Of a stretch of 6,542 bases of DNA, positions 1 through 6,507 are shown one piece after another. The DNA is taken from contig DYJG01000150.1 in the NCBI GenBank assembly GCA_020723225.1, positions 1-6,542 of the forward strand. Direction: 5' to 3'. This DNA comes from Desulfobacca acetoxidans. GTDB taxonomy: Bacteria > Desulfobacterota > Desulfobaccia > Desulfobaccales > 0-14-0-80-60-11. Made by a program: the position numbers and the translations under genes. Each line of letters starts with the position of its first letter. The first letter of the stretch is position 1. The notes beneath the pieces are model-generated. The model did no database searches. It saw only the letters and a program-made list of their open reading frames with translations, and was not told where the DNA came from.

Positions 1-1617
1 GAGCAGTTTAAAAACGACCCGGTCCGGTTCTCCACTGTCCGGGTGCAGGACCCGGAGATCATCAAGATCCTGGACCAGCAGGGTATCAAGTACCAGGCCG
101 TGCAGGAAAGGACCTGGCTCACTTCCCTCCTCTCCTTGATTCTCCCCACCCTGCTGCTATTGGCCATCTTTGTCTATTTCTTCCGGAAGATCGGCACCGG
201 CGCGGGGGGTTTGATGTCCGTGGGCAAGAGCAAGGCCAAGGTCTACGTGGAGGATGAAACCAAGGTCACCTTCGCGGACGTGGCCGGGGTGGAGGAAGCG
301 GAAGAAGAGCTGAAAGAGATCATCGAGTTCCTGAAGACCCCGGCCAAGTTCCAGGCCCTGGGGGGCAGCATCCCCAAAGGCGTGCTGGTGTTGGGCCCGC
401 CGGGTACCGGCAAGACTTTACTGGCCCGGGCCGTGGCCGGCGAAGCGGGGGTCCCATTTTTAAGTCTGAGCGGCTCCGATTTTGTGGAGATGTTCGTGGG
501 GGTGGGCGCGGCCCGGGTCCGGGACCTCTTTGCCCAGGCCCAGGAGAAGGCCCCCTGCATCATCTTCATCGACGAGCTGGACGCGGTGGGCAAGGCCCGG
601 GGGTTAAGCCCCATGAGCGGCCCGGAGGAGCGGGAAAATACCCTGAACCAGTTGTTGTCGGAAATGGACGGCTTCGACACCCGCAAAGGAGTGATCATCA
701 TGGCCGCCACCAACCGTCCGGAAATTCTGGACCCGGCCCTGATCAGGCCCGGACGCTTCGACCGCCACATCCTGGTGGACCGGCCGTCGCTCAAAGGCCG
801 GGAGGATATTCTGAAGATTCACACTCGCAAGGTCAAGCTCTCCCCCGAGGTCAACCTGAATACCCTGGCGGCCCGCACCCCCGGCATGGTGGGCGCGGAC
901 CTGGCCAACATCGTCAACGAAGCGGCATTGCTGGCGGCCCGGAAAAACAAGACCACGGTGGAGATGGAGGATTTCGAGGAAGCCATCGACCGGGTGGTGG
1001 CGGGACTGGAGAAGCGCAACCGCATGATGAACCCCCGGGAGAAGGAAATCGTGGCCTACCACGAAACCGGCCACGCCCTGGTGGCCGAGGCCCTGCCCAC
1101 CACCGACCCGGTGCACCGGGTAAGCATCATCCCCCGGGGCATCGGCGCCCTGGGTTACACCATGCAACTGCCCACCGAGGACCGCTACCTGATGACCAAG
1201 ACCGAGCTGGAGGACCGCATGGCGGTGATGATGGGAGGCCGGGTGGCGGAGGAGCTGCACTTTCAGGAGATTTCCACCGGGGCCCAGAACGATCTGTACC
1301 GGGCCACGGACATTGCCCGCTCCATGGTCCGGGAATACGGCATGAGCGAAAAGCTGGGACCCATCACCTTTGAGCGGGAGCGGCGGCCCCTGTTTCTGGA
1401 AACGATGATGCCGCCGGGCACCAAAGACTACAGCGAGACCACGGCCCAGGAGATCGACCAGGAGGTGGCCAACCTGATAGCCCGGGCCCACACCCGGGCG
1501 AAGGCCATCCTGGAGCAGCGCCGGGAGACCCTGGAGAAAGTGGCCCACGTCCTCCTGGAAAAAGAGGTGATCGAGGGGGAGGAATTGCGGGAGATTTTGA
1601 ATTCAGCCAAGAGTTAG
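1..1617 (+). CDS. ftsH: ATP-dependent zinc metalloprotease FtsH (5' partial)
   Basis: FtsH is an inner-membrane AAA+ protease that extracts and degrades misfolded membrane proteins and short-lived regulators. The frame is open from base 1, so the GTG at 43 is internal and the first membrane helix lies outside the window. Numbering from that GTG codon: periplasmic remainder 1-25, second membrane helix about 26-47, Walker A GPPGTGKT 118-125, pore loop F151-V152-G153, Walker B IIFIDELD 173-180, sensor-1 N224, arginine fingers R235 and R238, zinc site HETGH 340-344 with the third ligand probably D417 in STGAQND. All catalytic parts are present. The usual HEAGH is HETGH here, and the sequence after Walker B reads AVGKARG rather than the common AVGRQRG, which may mark one of the FtsH paralogues found in these bacteria. 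The C-terminal tail is short. Stop is TAG at 1615-1617. GC-rich codon use matches the downstream nuclease gene, unlike the cassette that follows. Confidence 0.97.
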   Translation, partial: EQFKNDPVRFSTVRVQDPEIIKILDQQGIKYQAVQERTWLTSLLSLILPTLLLLAIFVYFFRKIGTGAGGLMSVGKSKAKVYVEDETKVTFADVAGVEEAEEELKEIIEFLKTPAKFQALGGSIPKGVLVLGPPGTGKTLLARAVAGEAGVPFLSLSGSDFVEMFVGVGAARVRDLFAQAQEKAPCIIFIDELDAVGKARGLSPMSGPEERENTLNQLLSEMDGFDTRKGVIIMAATNRPEILDPALIRPGRFDRHILVDRPSLKGREDILKIHTRKVKLSPEVNLNTLAARTPGMVGADLANIVNEAALLAARKNKTTVEMEDFEEAIDRVVAGLEKRNRMMNPREKEIVAYHETGHALVAEALPTTDPVHRVSIIPRGIGALGYTMQLPTEDRYLMTKTELEDRMAVMMGGRVAEELHFQEISTGAQNDLYRATDIARSMVREYGMSEKLGPITFERERRPLFLETMMPPGTKDYSETTAQEIDQEVANLIARAHTRAKAILEQRRETLEKVAHVLLEKEVIEGEELREILNSAKS

Positions 1618-1669
1618 AAAATTGCATCAAGAGTCAACAAACGAGGCCAAGACAGCACATAAATAATTA

Positions 1670-1698
1670 TTGACAGACAGGTTGATATGTTATTAAAT
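1670..1698 (+). promoter_or_regulatory. Candidate sigma70-type promoter for the three-gene cassette
   Basis: A perfect -35 hexamer TTGACA (1670-1675) is followed after exactly 17 bases by TTAAAT (1693-1698), a 4-of-6 match to TATAAT. Transcription would start near 1705, about 89 bases before the first cassette ATG and just before the structured leader. The surrounding DNA is very AT-rich, which makes chance -10 matches likely, so the evidence rests mainly on the -35 box and the spacing. Confidence 0.5.
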
Positions 1699-1715
1699 TA
1701 ATTAATAGATAGGAT

Positions 1716-1785
1716 ATTTAGGCTCTTAAAGTTTTTCGGGAGTTTTTTCGATATTTGGAAATAACTCCAGCCTAAATTTAGGGAG
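1716..1785 (+). promoter_or_regulatory. Structured 5' leader overlapping the ribosome binding site
   Basis: The arms ATTTAGGCT (1716-1724) and AGCCTAAAT (1769-1777) are perfect 9-base complements. Inside them is a second stem: GGAGTT (1739-1744) with AACTCC (1763-1768), a T-T mismatch, then TTTC (1746-1749) with GAAA (1758-1761), closing an 8-base loop. Bases 1725-1738 are an unpaired bulge. The 3' arm also belongs to a perfect 12-base palindrome, CCTAAATTTAGG (1771-1782), whose last bases run into the Shine-Dalgarno GGGAG (1781-1785). The 3' arm can therefore pair with either the upstream arm or the ribosome-site side. The structure could act as a translational switch, or the palindrome could be a DNA operator. 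No T-tract follows, so it is not an ordinary terminator. The pairing is seen in the sequence; the regulatory role is inference. Confidence 0.5.
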
Positions 1786-1793
1786 ATTGAACG

Positions 1794-2129
1794 ATGACAG
1801 TCATGGAGCAAGATTTGGATATTATCTTAAAGAAAATTGAATTTGAAATTAATCAGATTGATGAAGCGTACAAACTTATCGATCAAAGTGTCGAAAAGGA
1901 TCTAGAAGATTTAATAAATAAATATAATCAAAAGGTTCAAGAGTCAGATTTGCCGTCAGAGTTGACTATTGATAAAATTAGAAATCAATATAAGGCATCA
2001 TTGGTGAGTAAAAAACGAGAAGCTATGGATCGGGCTAAAGAGAGATTAATGAAATTGAAAGAAGAGATCGAGTTCACTATAGGGCGCACAAAAAGAAATA
2101 CAAACTTAAATATGGGAGCTACATGTTAA
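1794..2129 (+). CDS. Small charged helical (coiled-coil-like) protein, unknown function
   Basis: I do not recognise this 111-residue protein. It has no signal peptide or membrane segment. Nearly the whole length is rich in Glu, Lys, Asp, Ile and Leu with helix-favouring spacing and few prolines or glycines, so an extended helix or coiled coil is likely at about residues 4-48 and again 58-100, separated by a short SDLPSEL turn near 51-57. The only cysteine is the last residue. The ATG at 1794 is supported by GGGAG at 1781-1785 with 8 bases of spacing; ATG 1803 is an alternative. It is the first gene after the candidate promoter and leader, and the membrane protein gene follows after 26 bases. 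The DNA is strongly AT-rich compared with ftsH. It may be a subunit that binds the helical tail of the neighbouring membrane protein, but that is inference. Confidence 0.75.
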   Translation: MTVMEQDLDIILKKIEFEINQIDEAYKLIDQSVEKDLEDLINKYNQKVQESDLPSELTIDKIRNQYKASLVSKKREAMDRAKERLMKLKEEIEFTIGRTKRNTNLNMGATC

Positions 2130-2155
2130 TATCTACTGTGCCGGATTAATCTATT

Positions 2156-2653
2156 ATGCTGGATTATATTATTTCCTGGCAAGAGTTTTTTGACAAATTA
2201 TCTACTTATTCTATAGTTTACTATCCGGTACATTTCATCTTATCATCTTTCGTCTCTTATTTTTCCTTCAAAGTTCTTTTGCCCGGGGTTAAAACGTTTG
2301 ACGAGCTATTGCAGCACATTTTGACCCTCAGCAGGCAGGAAGAAAAAATCAAGCAGGAAATCAAGAAATTCACACTGCAATATGCGGTAGTTACCGGTTT
2401 GGCATCTTGTGCCATCATCGCTTTTCAATTTAAGGGGTTGAGTATTAATTCGGCCATCATTTATGGAGTGTTGGGAGCATATTTTTTGAAAGACCAGATG
2501 CTCCGGCCCATAAGCAAGGAAATCGTTAAAGAATTTAACAAACAAGTAGCCAGCCATATTGCCGAGACGAAGACAGAGATAGAACAAGATTACAAGTCAG
2601 AATTAGATAAGATTTCCAAGGATGTCCTTAAAGATACAGCCGAATTTGAGTAA
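2156..2653 (+). CDS. Membrane protein with helical cytoplasmic tail, unknown function
   Basis: I cannot assign this 165-residue protein to a family. Hydrophobic stretches at about 22-43, 74-92 and 96-113 look like membrane helices, the last two forming a close hairpin around the FKGLSI turn. Residues 46-72 between the first and second helix are charged and helical. The C-terminal 50 residues (about 115-165) are rich in Lys and Glu and likely form a helix or coiled coil. There is no clear cleavable signal peptide and there are no enzyme motifs. The ATG at 2156 has only a weak ribosome site (GGA at 2143-2145), 26 bases after the preceding stop, so translation may depend on the upstream gene. 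The layout, with membrane anchor plus charged helical tail next to a small charged helical protein, suggests a membrane-attached complex; this is inference. Codon use is AT-rich, with a few GC-richer patches. Confidence 0.75.
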   Translation: MLDYIISWQEFFDKLSTYSIVYYPVHFILSSFVSYFSFKVLLPGVKTFDELLQHILTLSRQEEKIKQEIKKFTLQYAVVTGLASCAIIAFQFKGLSINSAIIYGVLGAYFLKDQMLRPISKEIVKEFNKQVASHIAETKTEIEQDYKSELDKISKDVLKDTAEFE

Positions 2654-2727
2654 GAAATTTGATTATAAAATAAACAATTAATTAGAATATATTATTACTG
2701 AATTATAGCCGAGATATGGCAAGATTT

Positions 2728-2733
2728 TATAAT
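2728..2733 (+). promoter_or_regulatory. Possible -10 box ahead of the third cassette gene
   Basis: A perfect TATAAT lies 61 bases before the ATG at 2795, in the 141-base gap between the second and third cassette genes. No acceptable -35 hexamer is seen 16-18 bases upstream (ATAGCC is at the 17-base position), and there is no extended TGn motif. In DNA this AT-rich the match may be chance. It would give the third gene independent expression. Confidence 0.2.
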
Positions 2734-2794
2734 ATAGTTTGTTAAGATTACAGATAAAATATTTCAATAACAATTAGTTAGAAGGAAGATTAAA

Positions 2795-3553
2795 ATGAAT
2801 ATCGAAGAACTTAGGGCATCAGCGGACAAATGGCTAGAAGAATTTAAAGAGCTAAAGCAAAGAATAAGTTCCCCTTCCCCCGGAGGTGCACTCGAGGAAC
2901 TGGAAGTCCATGATCCAATGCGAGAACAAGCCAGAAAATGGCTGGAAACAATCTTGCAAATTAGAGCAACTTTGATGTGGGATCAATTCCACGATTTTAA
3001 AAGAATGGGTAGTTTCATTTGGTTTGACCTACTATTGGATTTTTGTAACTTCTCTTGCTGTCCATCAATCATAATCGACCCCACGATCCTTTATGCACTC
3101 ACCGATATCTCTTTGGATGGTTATATTCTGAGAAAGGCTTATGAATTTTCTGAAGAGAAAACCGGGATAGATGACCAAGACAGATATTATCTTGCGGAAA
3201 ACAGGATAAGAACTGTGTTAAATTGTCCATTAAAATCTAACTTATCTGAGGAAATATTCGATACTGATACATATGAAGTCTTCGAATTAAAACCCGATAA
3301 TTATATTACTTTCTATGGGGCCAGAAATAGAAAAGCCTATTGGATTTTTTTAAAAAATTATCATAGCTGGGTTGCTCATAAAGATTGCAGCGAGGCTTGC
3401 GAATTCATCAAAAAAATCCATAATACCGCCAGTAAACCCAAATGTAACATAAATGACATTAGAGATATCAAGGCTCTGATAGAGGCTAATTTCCACATAG
3501 CCAATCCCCTGGACCTTTATAGGCTTTGCCTTGTCAAGAAAAAGGCTGGATAG
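2795..3553 (+). CDS. Cysteine-rich soluble protein, unknown function
   Basis: I do not recognise this 252-residue protein. It has no signal peptide and no clear membrane helix. The first 60 residues are charged and helical, with two similar WLE-containing segments (ADKWLEEF near 10-17 and ARKWLETI near 46-53) separated by a Pro/Gly/Ser linker (residues 26-32). The rest is rich in aromatic residues and looks like a globular domain. It has eight cysteines, at 84, 88, 89, 144, 198, 202, 217 and 245; the C-x3-C-C group and the C-x3-C pair could bind metal, but no standard metal-binding family is evident. The ATG at 2795 has a strong ribosome site, GAAGGAAG (2781-2788), 6 bases away. It is the last cassette gene and ends inside a possible terminator hairpin. 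Codon use is AT-rich apart from a short GC-rich patch near 2868-2913. A possible effector partner of the two preceding genes; not demonstrable here. Confidence 0.75.
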   Translation: MNIEELRASADKWLEEFKELKQRISSPSPGGALEELEVHDPMREQARKWLETILQIRATLMWDQFHDFKRMGSFIWFDLLLDFCNFSCCPSIIIDPTILYALTDISLDGYILRKAYEFSEEKTGIDDQDRYYLAENRIRTVLNCPLKSNLSEEIFDTDTYEVFELKPDNYITFYGARNRKAYWIFLKNYHSWVAHKDCSEACEFIKKIHNTASKPKCNINDIRDIKALIEANFHIANPLDLYRLCLVKKKAG

Positions 3554-3558
3554 CCTTT
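3541..3558 (+). terminator. Possible terminator hairpin at the end of the cassette
   Basis: AAAGGCT (3541-3547) and AGCCTTT (3552-3558) are perfect 7-base complements around a 4-base loop, GGAT, and include the stop codon of the third cassette gene (3551-3553). On the + strand it is followed only by AATTAT, a weak tail. On the opposite strand the stem runs into five T residues, so it may work better in that direction, although no opposite-strand gene is seen. It is the best candidate for the end of the cassette transcript. Confidence 0.4.
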
Positions 3559-3622
3559 AATTATGCACTGAGCTGTTTTAAAGCCCGGATTGTATACTCT
3601 CAGGGGCCGCAGCCCCACCCGG

Positions 3623-3712
3623 CGACCTGATTTTGGGCTATGGACCATTTTAAGGCGTCTACACAATGGTTTAATTAATCCATCTTAGAGACTTTGCCAT
3701 CGACCTGATTTT
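3623..3712 (+). repeat. 12-base direct repeat CGACCTGATTTT, two copies
   Basis: Identical copies lie at 3623-3634 and 3701-3712, exactly 78 bases (26 codons) apart and in the same reading frame as the nuclease gene. The second copy lies in the startless extension of that gene. They could be the trace of a duplication or insertion at the cassette boundary, or chance. Confidence 0.5.
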
Positions 3713-3803
3713 TTCCTCCACTGCTGCCTTACAGGATCACATTCTCCATGAGGCCCGTCCCGGCGCCCTGACCCTGGTCCCACACCAGCGGCTGGCCCGG
3801 CAG
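3675..3803 (+). other. In-frame 5' extension of the nuclease gene with no usual start codon
   Basis: The frame of the downstream nuclease gene is open from just after the TAA at 3672-3674. Its translation includes GALTLVPHQRLARQVWHR, running across the GTG at 3804. This resembles the N-terminal nucleotide-fold strand and basic helix that begins AddB-like repair proteins, so it is probably real protein or was in the ancestor. No ATG, GTG or TTG occurs in frame between 3675 and 3803; only rare starts such as ATC 3699, CTG 3705 or ATT 3708 are available, and none has a good ribosome site. The native start may have been lost when the AT-rich cassette arrived, or a non-standard start is used. Confidence 0.55.
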
Positions 3804-6392
3804 GTGTGGCACCGGCAGCGGCTGCGGAGCCTGGAGCGGGGCCTGGCCGCGTGGGAGCCGCTGCCCCTGGCCACCCTGGGGCACTGGCAGGCCGGCCTCT
3901 GCCGTTCGCTCTGGCTGCCCCGGGCCGTGGCTTCCCCTTTACAACGGCTCGTTATCTGGCGGCAGGCCCTGGAAGCCGGCCCCTCCCTGGAAGGCGCCGC
4001 TCCGGATTTGACCTGGGCCCAGGCCCTGGATGAAGCCTATTCCTTGCTCTCCCGCCACCACCTGCCCGTGGTTGAGCCTGATCCCCAGGATTCACCCCTG
4101 GTCTCCTGGCGGCGGCGGCTGATGGGGATCTATCAGGAAATTTCCCGGGATGCAGGTTTTTTGCCCGAAGGGGAATTACCCGGCTATCTCCTTCAGGCCC
4201 TGGACGCCGGCAGGATCACCCTCCCGCAGCAGTTATTGGTGGTTGGCCTGGAGACCCCGGCCCCGGTGGAGGACGCCTGGCTCCAGGCCGTGGCCAGGCG
4301 CATCCCCGTGGTCCATCTCCAGGTCAAGGGAAACCCGGCCGCGGTAAAACAAGCCGTGGTCCTGCCCGATCCGCGCCAGGAAGTGGAATGGGCCGCAGCC
4401 CGGTTGTTGGAGCTGGCCGCAGAGGGGATTGCCCCGCACCGCTTGGCCCTCACCTCCCCGGACCTTACGAGCTACCTGCCGGAATTGCGCCGGGTCCTTA
4501 AAGAACTTCTGGGTCCTCCCGGAGCCCCTTCGGGCTGGGCCTACAACTTTTCCCAGGGCCCGGCCCTGGCGGACACCGCGTTTCTGCCCGCGGCCCTTTT
4601 GCCCCTGAAATTCGTCAGCGGCGGCGAACTCCGGGAAGACCTGGTGTCTCTGCTCCTCTCTCCTTACTATGGGGTATTCCAGGCGTATCAACATCAACTG
4701 CCCTTATGGGACCGCGTCTTCCGGGAGCGGCGGGTGGAGCGGGGCTGGCAGGCCTTAAGCCGGGCGGCGGCCCAGGCCGATCCAACTGGGGATTCCCGGG
4801 AAGTCCTGGCAGCCTTGGACCAGGTTTTCCAGATACTGCGCCCGGCCGTAGGCCGCGGCCGGGAGTGGACGGCCCGGCTGCGGCAGGCCTGGCGGCTCCT
4901 TAAGTTTCCCCAAGGAATGGATGAGGCGGAGCGCGCTCAATGGGGCCGCCTGGCCGCCCTGCTGGAGGAGTTGGAGAACGCCCTGGCCGCAACTGCGCTT
5001 ACCGCCCTTGAGTTCCAGGAATGGCTGAATCTGGGAGCCCGCCGGGTCCTCCTCCCGGGAGAAGGGGTCCAGGACGCGGGGCTCCAGGTTTTGGGGCTGC
5101 TGGAGATGCGGGGATTGGATTTCGACCACGTATTGTGCCTGGGCATGAATTCCGGCGTCTTCCCCCCGCCCCCCCGGCCCTTGCCGTTGTTGAGCGCCGC
5201 TGAAAGACAAAAAACCCTGGGCGGGACCTATCAGAGCCAGCACCATTTTGCCCGGGAATTATACGACACCTTTTTGGCCGCGGCCCCCCGGATCACCCTG
5301 ACCCGGCCCCGGACCGCGAACGAGGAAGAGGGGGTGGCCACCTCAATGTTCGAGGGAAGCTGGCACGAGGAGGAAATAGCCCCTTTAAGCCGGCCCCACC
5401 GGGCCTGGCTGCGCTCTCCCATAGCCCTGGCCGCCCTGGCGGCCGCTGGCAGACCGGGGCTCCCGCCGGAGACCGAAGGACCCGTCTCCATTCCTCTGCC
5501 GGCGGAGATTTCCCTCACCCAGGCCCAGACCGCGCTGCGCTGCGCCTGCCGTTTCCTGATGGAAGTCCTCTTGCAAGTCAGGGAACTCCCGGACATCGAA
5601 GCGGGCATCCCCCCCGTGGAACGGGGCGACCGCCTGCACAAGGTCCTGGCCCGCTTTGCCGGGGAATTTAAGCAGATTCTCGATAAACAGGGTTATTGGG
5701 GTGATGCGGAAGACGAGCAGGCCCGGGAGCTGCTGGCGGCCGCGGTTCGGGCGCTGCTGGCAGACCGGGGGGCCGACCTCCATTGGGAGGCGGAATGGGA
5801 CCGTTGGCTGGGGAAAGAGGGCCTGCTATGGCAATGGCTCCTCCGGGAGCGGGAGCGCCACCATGAAGGCTGGCGCTGGCTGGCTATGGAGGAGCGTTTT
5901 ACGGACCTGCAAGGGCCGGAATGGCCCTTCAGGCTCAAAGGCCGCATCGACCGCATCGATCACCACCGGGACGAGGGCCTGATCCTGTGGGATTACAAGA
6001 CCGGGGAGATTCCGGGGGTGAAAAAGGTCTTTGAGGAAGGGGAAGAGTTCCAGCTTCCCGGCTACCTGGCCGCAGTCAAGCAGGAAAGGGTGGAGTCCGC
6101 CAAAGGCGGGAGCGCCCTCAAGGCCGGGTATATCGGCCTGAAATCGGCCCGGGACAAGGATTTAAAGCACGAAGAGTTCCCCAAGCGTTCGGGAGAGTGG
6201 GAGCGGGTGATCGCGCAGATGACGCAGCGCCTGGCGCAATTGGGAAAGCGTCTGGCCGCCGGGGATTTTCGCCCCGAGCCTTTTCCGGCCCCTAACGGCA
6301 GGAATCAAGGGGCCTGTCGGTACTGCCCGTACCTGTTGATCTGCGGTTTCGTCCCTCCGGAGACAACAGAGGACGAGGAAGAAGGGGAATGA
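3804..6392 (+). CDS. AddB-like PD-(D/E)XK nuclease, double-strand break repair
   Basis: This protein resembles the AddB-like 'probable DNA repair protein' family, the nuclease subunit that works with a UvrD/AddA-like helicase to process double-strand breaks. From the GTG at 3804 it is 862 residues. The N-terminal two thirds is a helicase-like scaffold without a visible Walker A motif. A segment at about 429-454 (GLLEMRGLDFD, then LGMNSGVFP) is typical of the family. The C-terminal nuclease domain has LHKVL with H612, GRIDRID with D716 or D719, WDYKTG with catalytic D730 and K732, and EFQLPGYL with Q750. Cysteines C838, C841 and C847 (C-x2-C-x5-C) plus C580 or C582 match the iron-sulfur pattern of AddB. 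The tail is acidic. The GTG at 3804 is the first usual start in frame but has no ribosome site and cuts a conserved element, so the true start is probably upstream. The stop overlaps the next ATG by four bases (ATGA), implying translational coupling. Confidence 0.88.
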   Translation: MWHRQRLRSLERGLAAWEPLPLATLGHWQAGLCRSLWLPRAVASPLQRLVIWRQALEAGPSLEGAAPDLTWAQALDEAYSLLSRHHLPVVEPDPQDSPLVSWRRRLMGIYQEISRDAGFLPEGELPGYLLQALDAGRITLPQQLLVVGLETPAPVEDAWLQAVARRIPVVHLQVKGNPAAVKQAVVLPDPRQEVEWAAARLLELAAEGIAPHRLALTSPDLTSYLPELRRVLKELLGPPGAPSGWAYNFSQGPALADTAFLPAALLPLKFVSGGELREDLVSLLLSPYYGVFQAYQHQLPLWDRVFRERRVERGWQALSRAAAQADPTGDSREVLAALDQVFQILRPAVGRGREWTARLRQAWRLLKFPQGMDEAERAQWGRLAALLEELENALAATALTALEFQEWLNLGARRVLLPGEGVQDAGLQVLGLLEMRGLDFDHVLCLGMNSGVFPPPPRPLPLLSAAERQKTLGGTYQSQHHFARELYDTFLAAAPRITLTRPRTANEEEGVATSMFEGSWHEEEIAPLSRPHRAWLRSPIALAALAAAGRPGLPPETEGPVSIPLPAEISLTQAQTALRCACRFLMEVLLQVRELPDIEAGIPPVERGDRLHKVLARFAGEFKQILDKQGYWGDAEDEQARELLAAAVRALLADRGADLHWEAEWDRWLGKEGLLWQWLLRERERHHEGWRWLAMEERFTDLQGPEWPFRLKGRIDRIDHHRDEGLILWDYKTGEIPGVKKVFEEGEEFQLPGYLAAVKQERVESAKGGSALKAGYIGLKSARDKDLKHEEFPKRSGEWERVIAQMTQRLAQLGKRLAAGDFRPEPFPAPNGRNQGACRYCPYLLICGFVPPETTEDEEEGE

Positions 6393-6433
6393 AAGATCAT
6401 CCTTTTGATCAGGCCGCCCGGGAAAGGGCGTAG
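6389..6433 (+). pseudogene. 14-codon miniature ORF resembling the start of the UvrD/AddA-like helicase
   Basis: The ATG at 6389 overlaps the nuclease stop as ATGA and has GAGGAAG (6375-6381) 7 bases upstream, a good initiation site. It encodes MKDHPFDQAARERA and then stops at TAG (6431-6433). The DQ-AAR-ERA pattern is what I recall just before the Walker A region in helicases paired with this type of nuclease. A second, diverged copy of the same beginning starts at 6508. This is probably a broken remnant of the original helicase start, interrupted by the repeat that follows, or a coupling peptide. If the TAG were read through, the frame would run to TGA at 6509-6511, overlapping the ATG at 6508. 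Confidence 0.5.
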
Positions 6434-6450
6434 GGTGCGTCTCACGCACC
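6434..6450. repeat. Short palindromic repeat GGTGCGT-CTC-ACGCACC
   Basis: Perfect 7-base arms flank a 3-base loop directly after the TAG of the miniature ORF. I recall similar TAGGGTGCGT...ACGCACC units as dispersed palindromic repeats in many bacterial genomes, so this may be a small mobile or REP-like element; copy number here cannot be checked. The TAG itself appears to come from the left edge of this unit. No T-tract follows, so it is unlikely to be a terminator. A second weaker pair, AGGAGC (6454-6459) with GCTCCT (6476-6481), lies downstream. Confidence 0.5.
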
Positions 6451-6507
6451 AAAGGAGCCTGTTAGGTCGGGAAGCGCTCCTAAGATTGTGGACGTGAAAG
6501 AAGGCAA

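Larger units (their letters stand above)
3554..3803. other. Junction zone between the cassette and the nuclease gene
   Basis: No complete gene is supported here. The composition is mixed, moving from AT-rich to GC-rich. It holds a GC hairpin GGGGC-CGCA-GCCCC (3603-3616) without a T-tract, an inverted repeat ACCATT (3644-3649) / AATGGT (3665-3670), two copies of CGACCTGATTTT (3623-3634 and 3701-3712), and the 8-base palindrome TTAATTAA (3671-3678). From 3675 the reading frame of the nuclease gene is open and looks coding. I see no convincing promoter or strong ribosome site for that gene. Confidence 0.6.

Noticed and set aside
604..1548. Long open frame on the minus strand opposite ftsH
   Set aside because: It lies wholly antisense to a clear FtsH coding sequence; its Gly/His-rich translation is what the opposite strand of GC-rich coding DNA gives, with no recognisable motif.
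1716..1777. Leader stems as the ftsH transcription terminator
   Set aside because: No run of T follows the 3' arm, and the structure sits downstream of a candidate promoter and directly before a ribosome site.
2306..2587. Minus-strand 93-codon frame within the AT-rich block
   Set aside because: It is opposite the membrane protein gene, whose + strand frame is longer, has clear hydrophobic helices and fits the same-direction cassette.
3603..3616. GC hairpin GGGGC-CGCA-GCCCC as a terminator
   Set aside because: The stem is only five pairs and is followed by ACCC rather than a T-tract.
3640..3678. 12-codon ORF starting at ATG 3640 as a leader peptide or the nuclease start
   Set aside because: It is in a different frame from the nuclease, ends at TAA 3676-3678, has no ribosome site and shows no coding signal.
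4233..5246. Two long minus-strand open frames opposite the nuclease gene
   Set aside because: The + strand frame has the family's nuclease and cysteine motifs throughout; the antisense frames have none and reflect high GC content.
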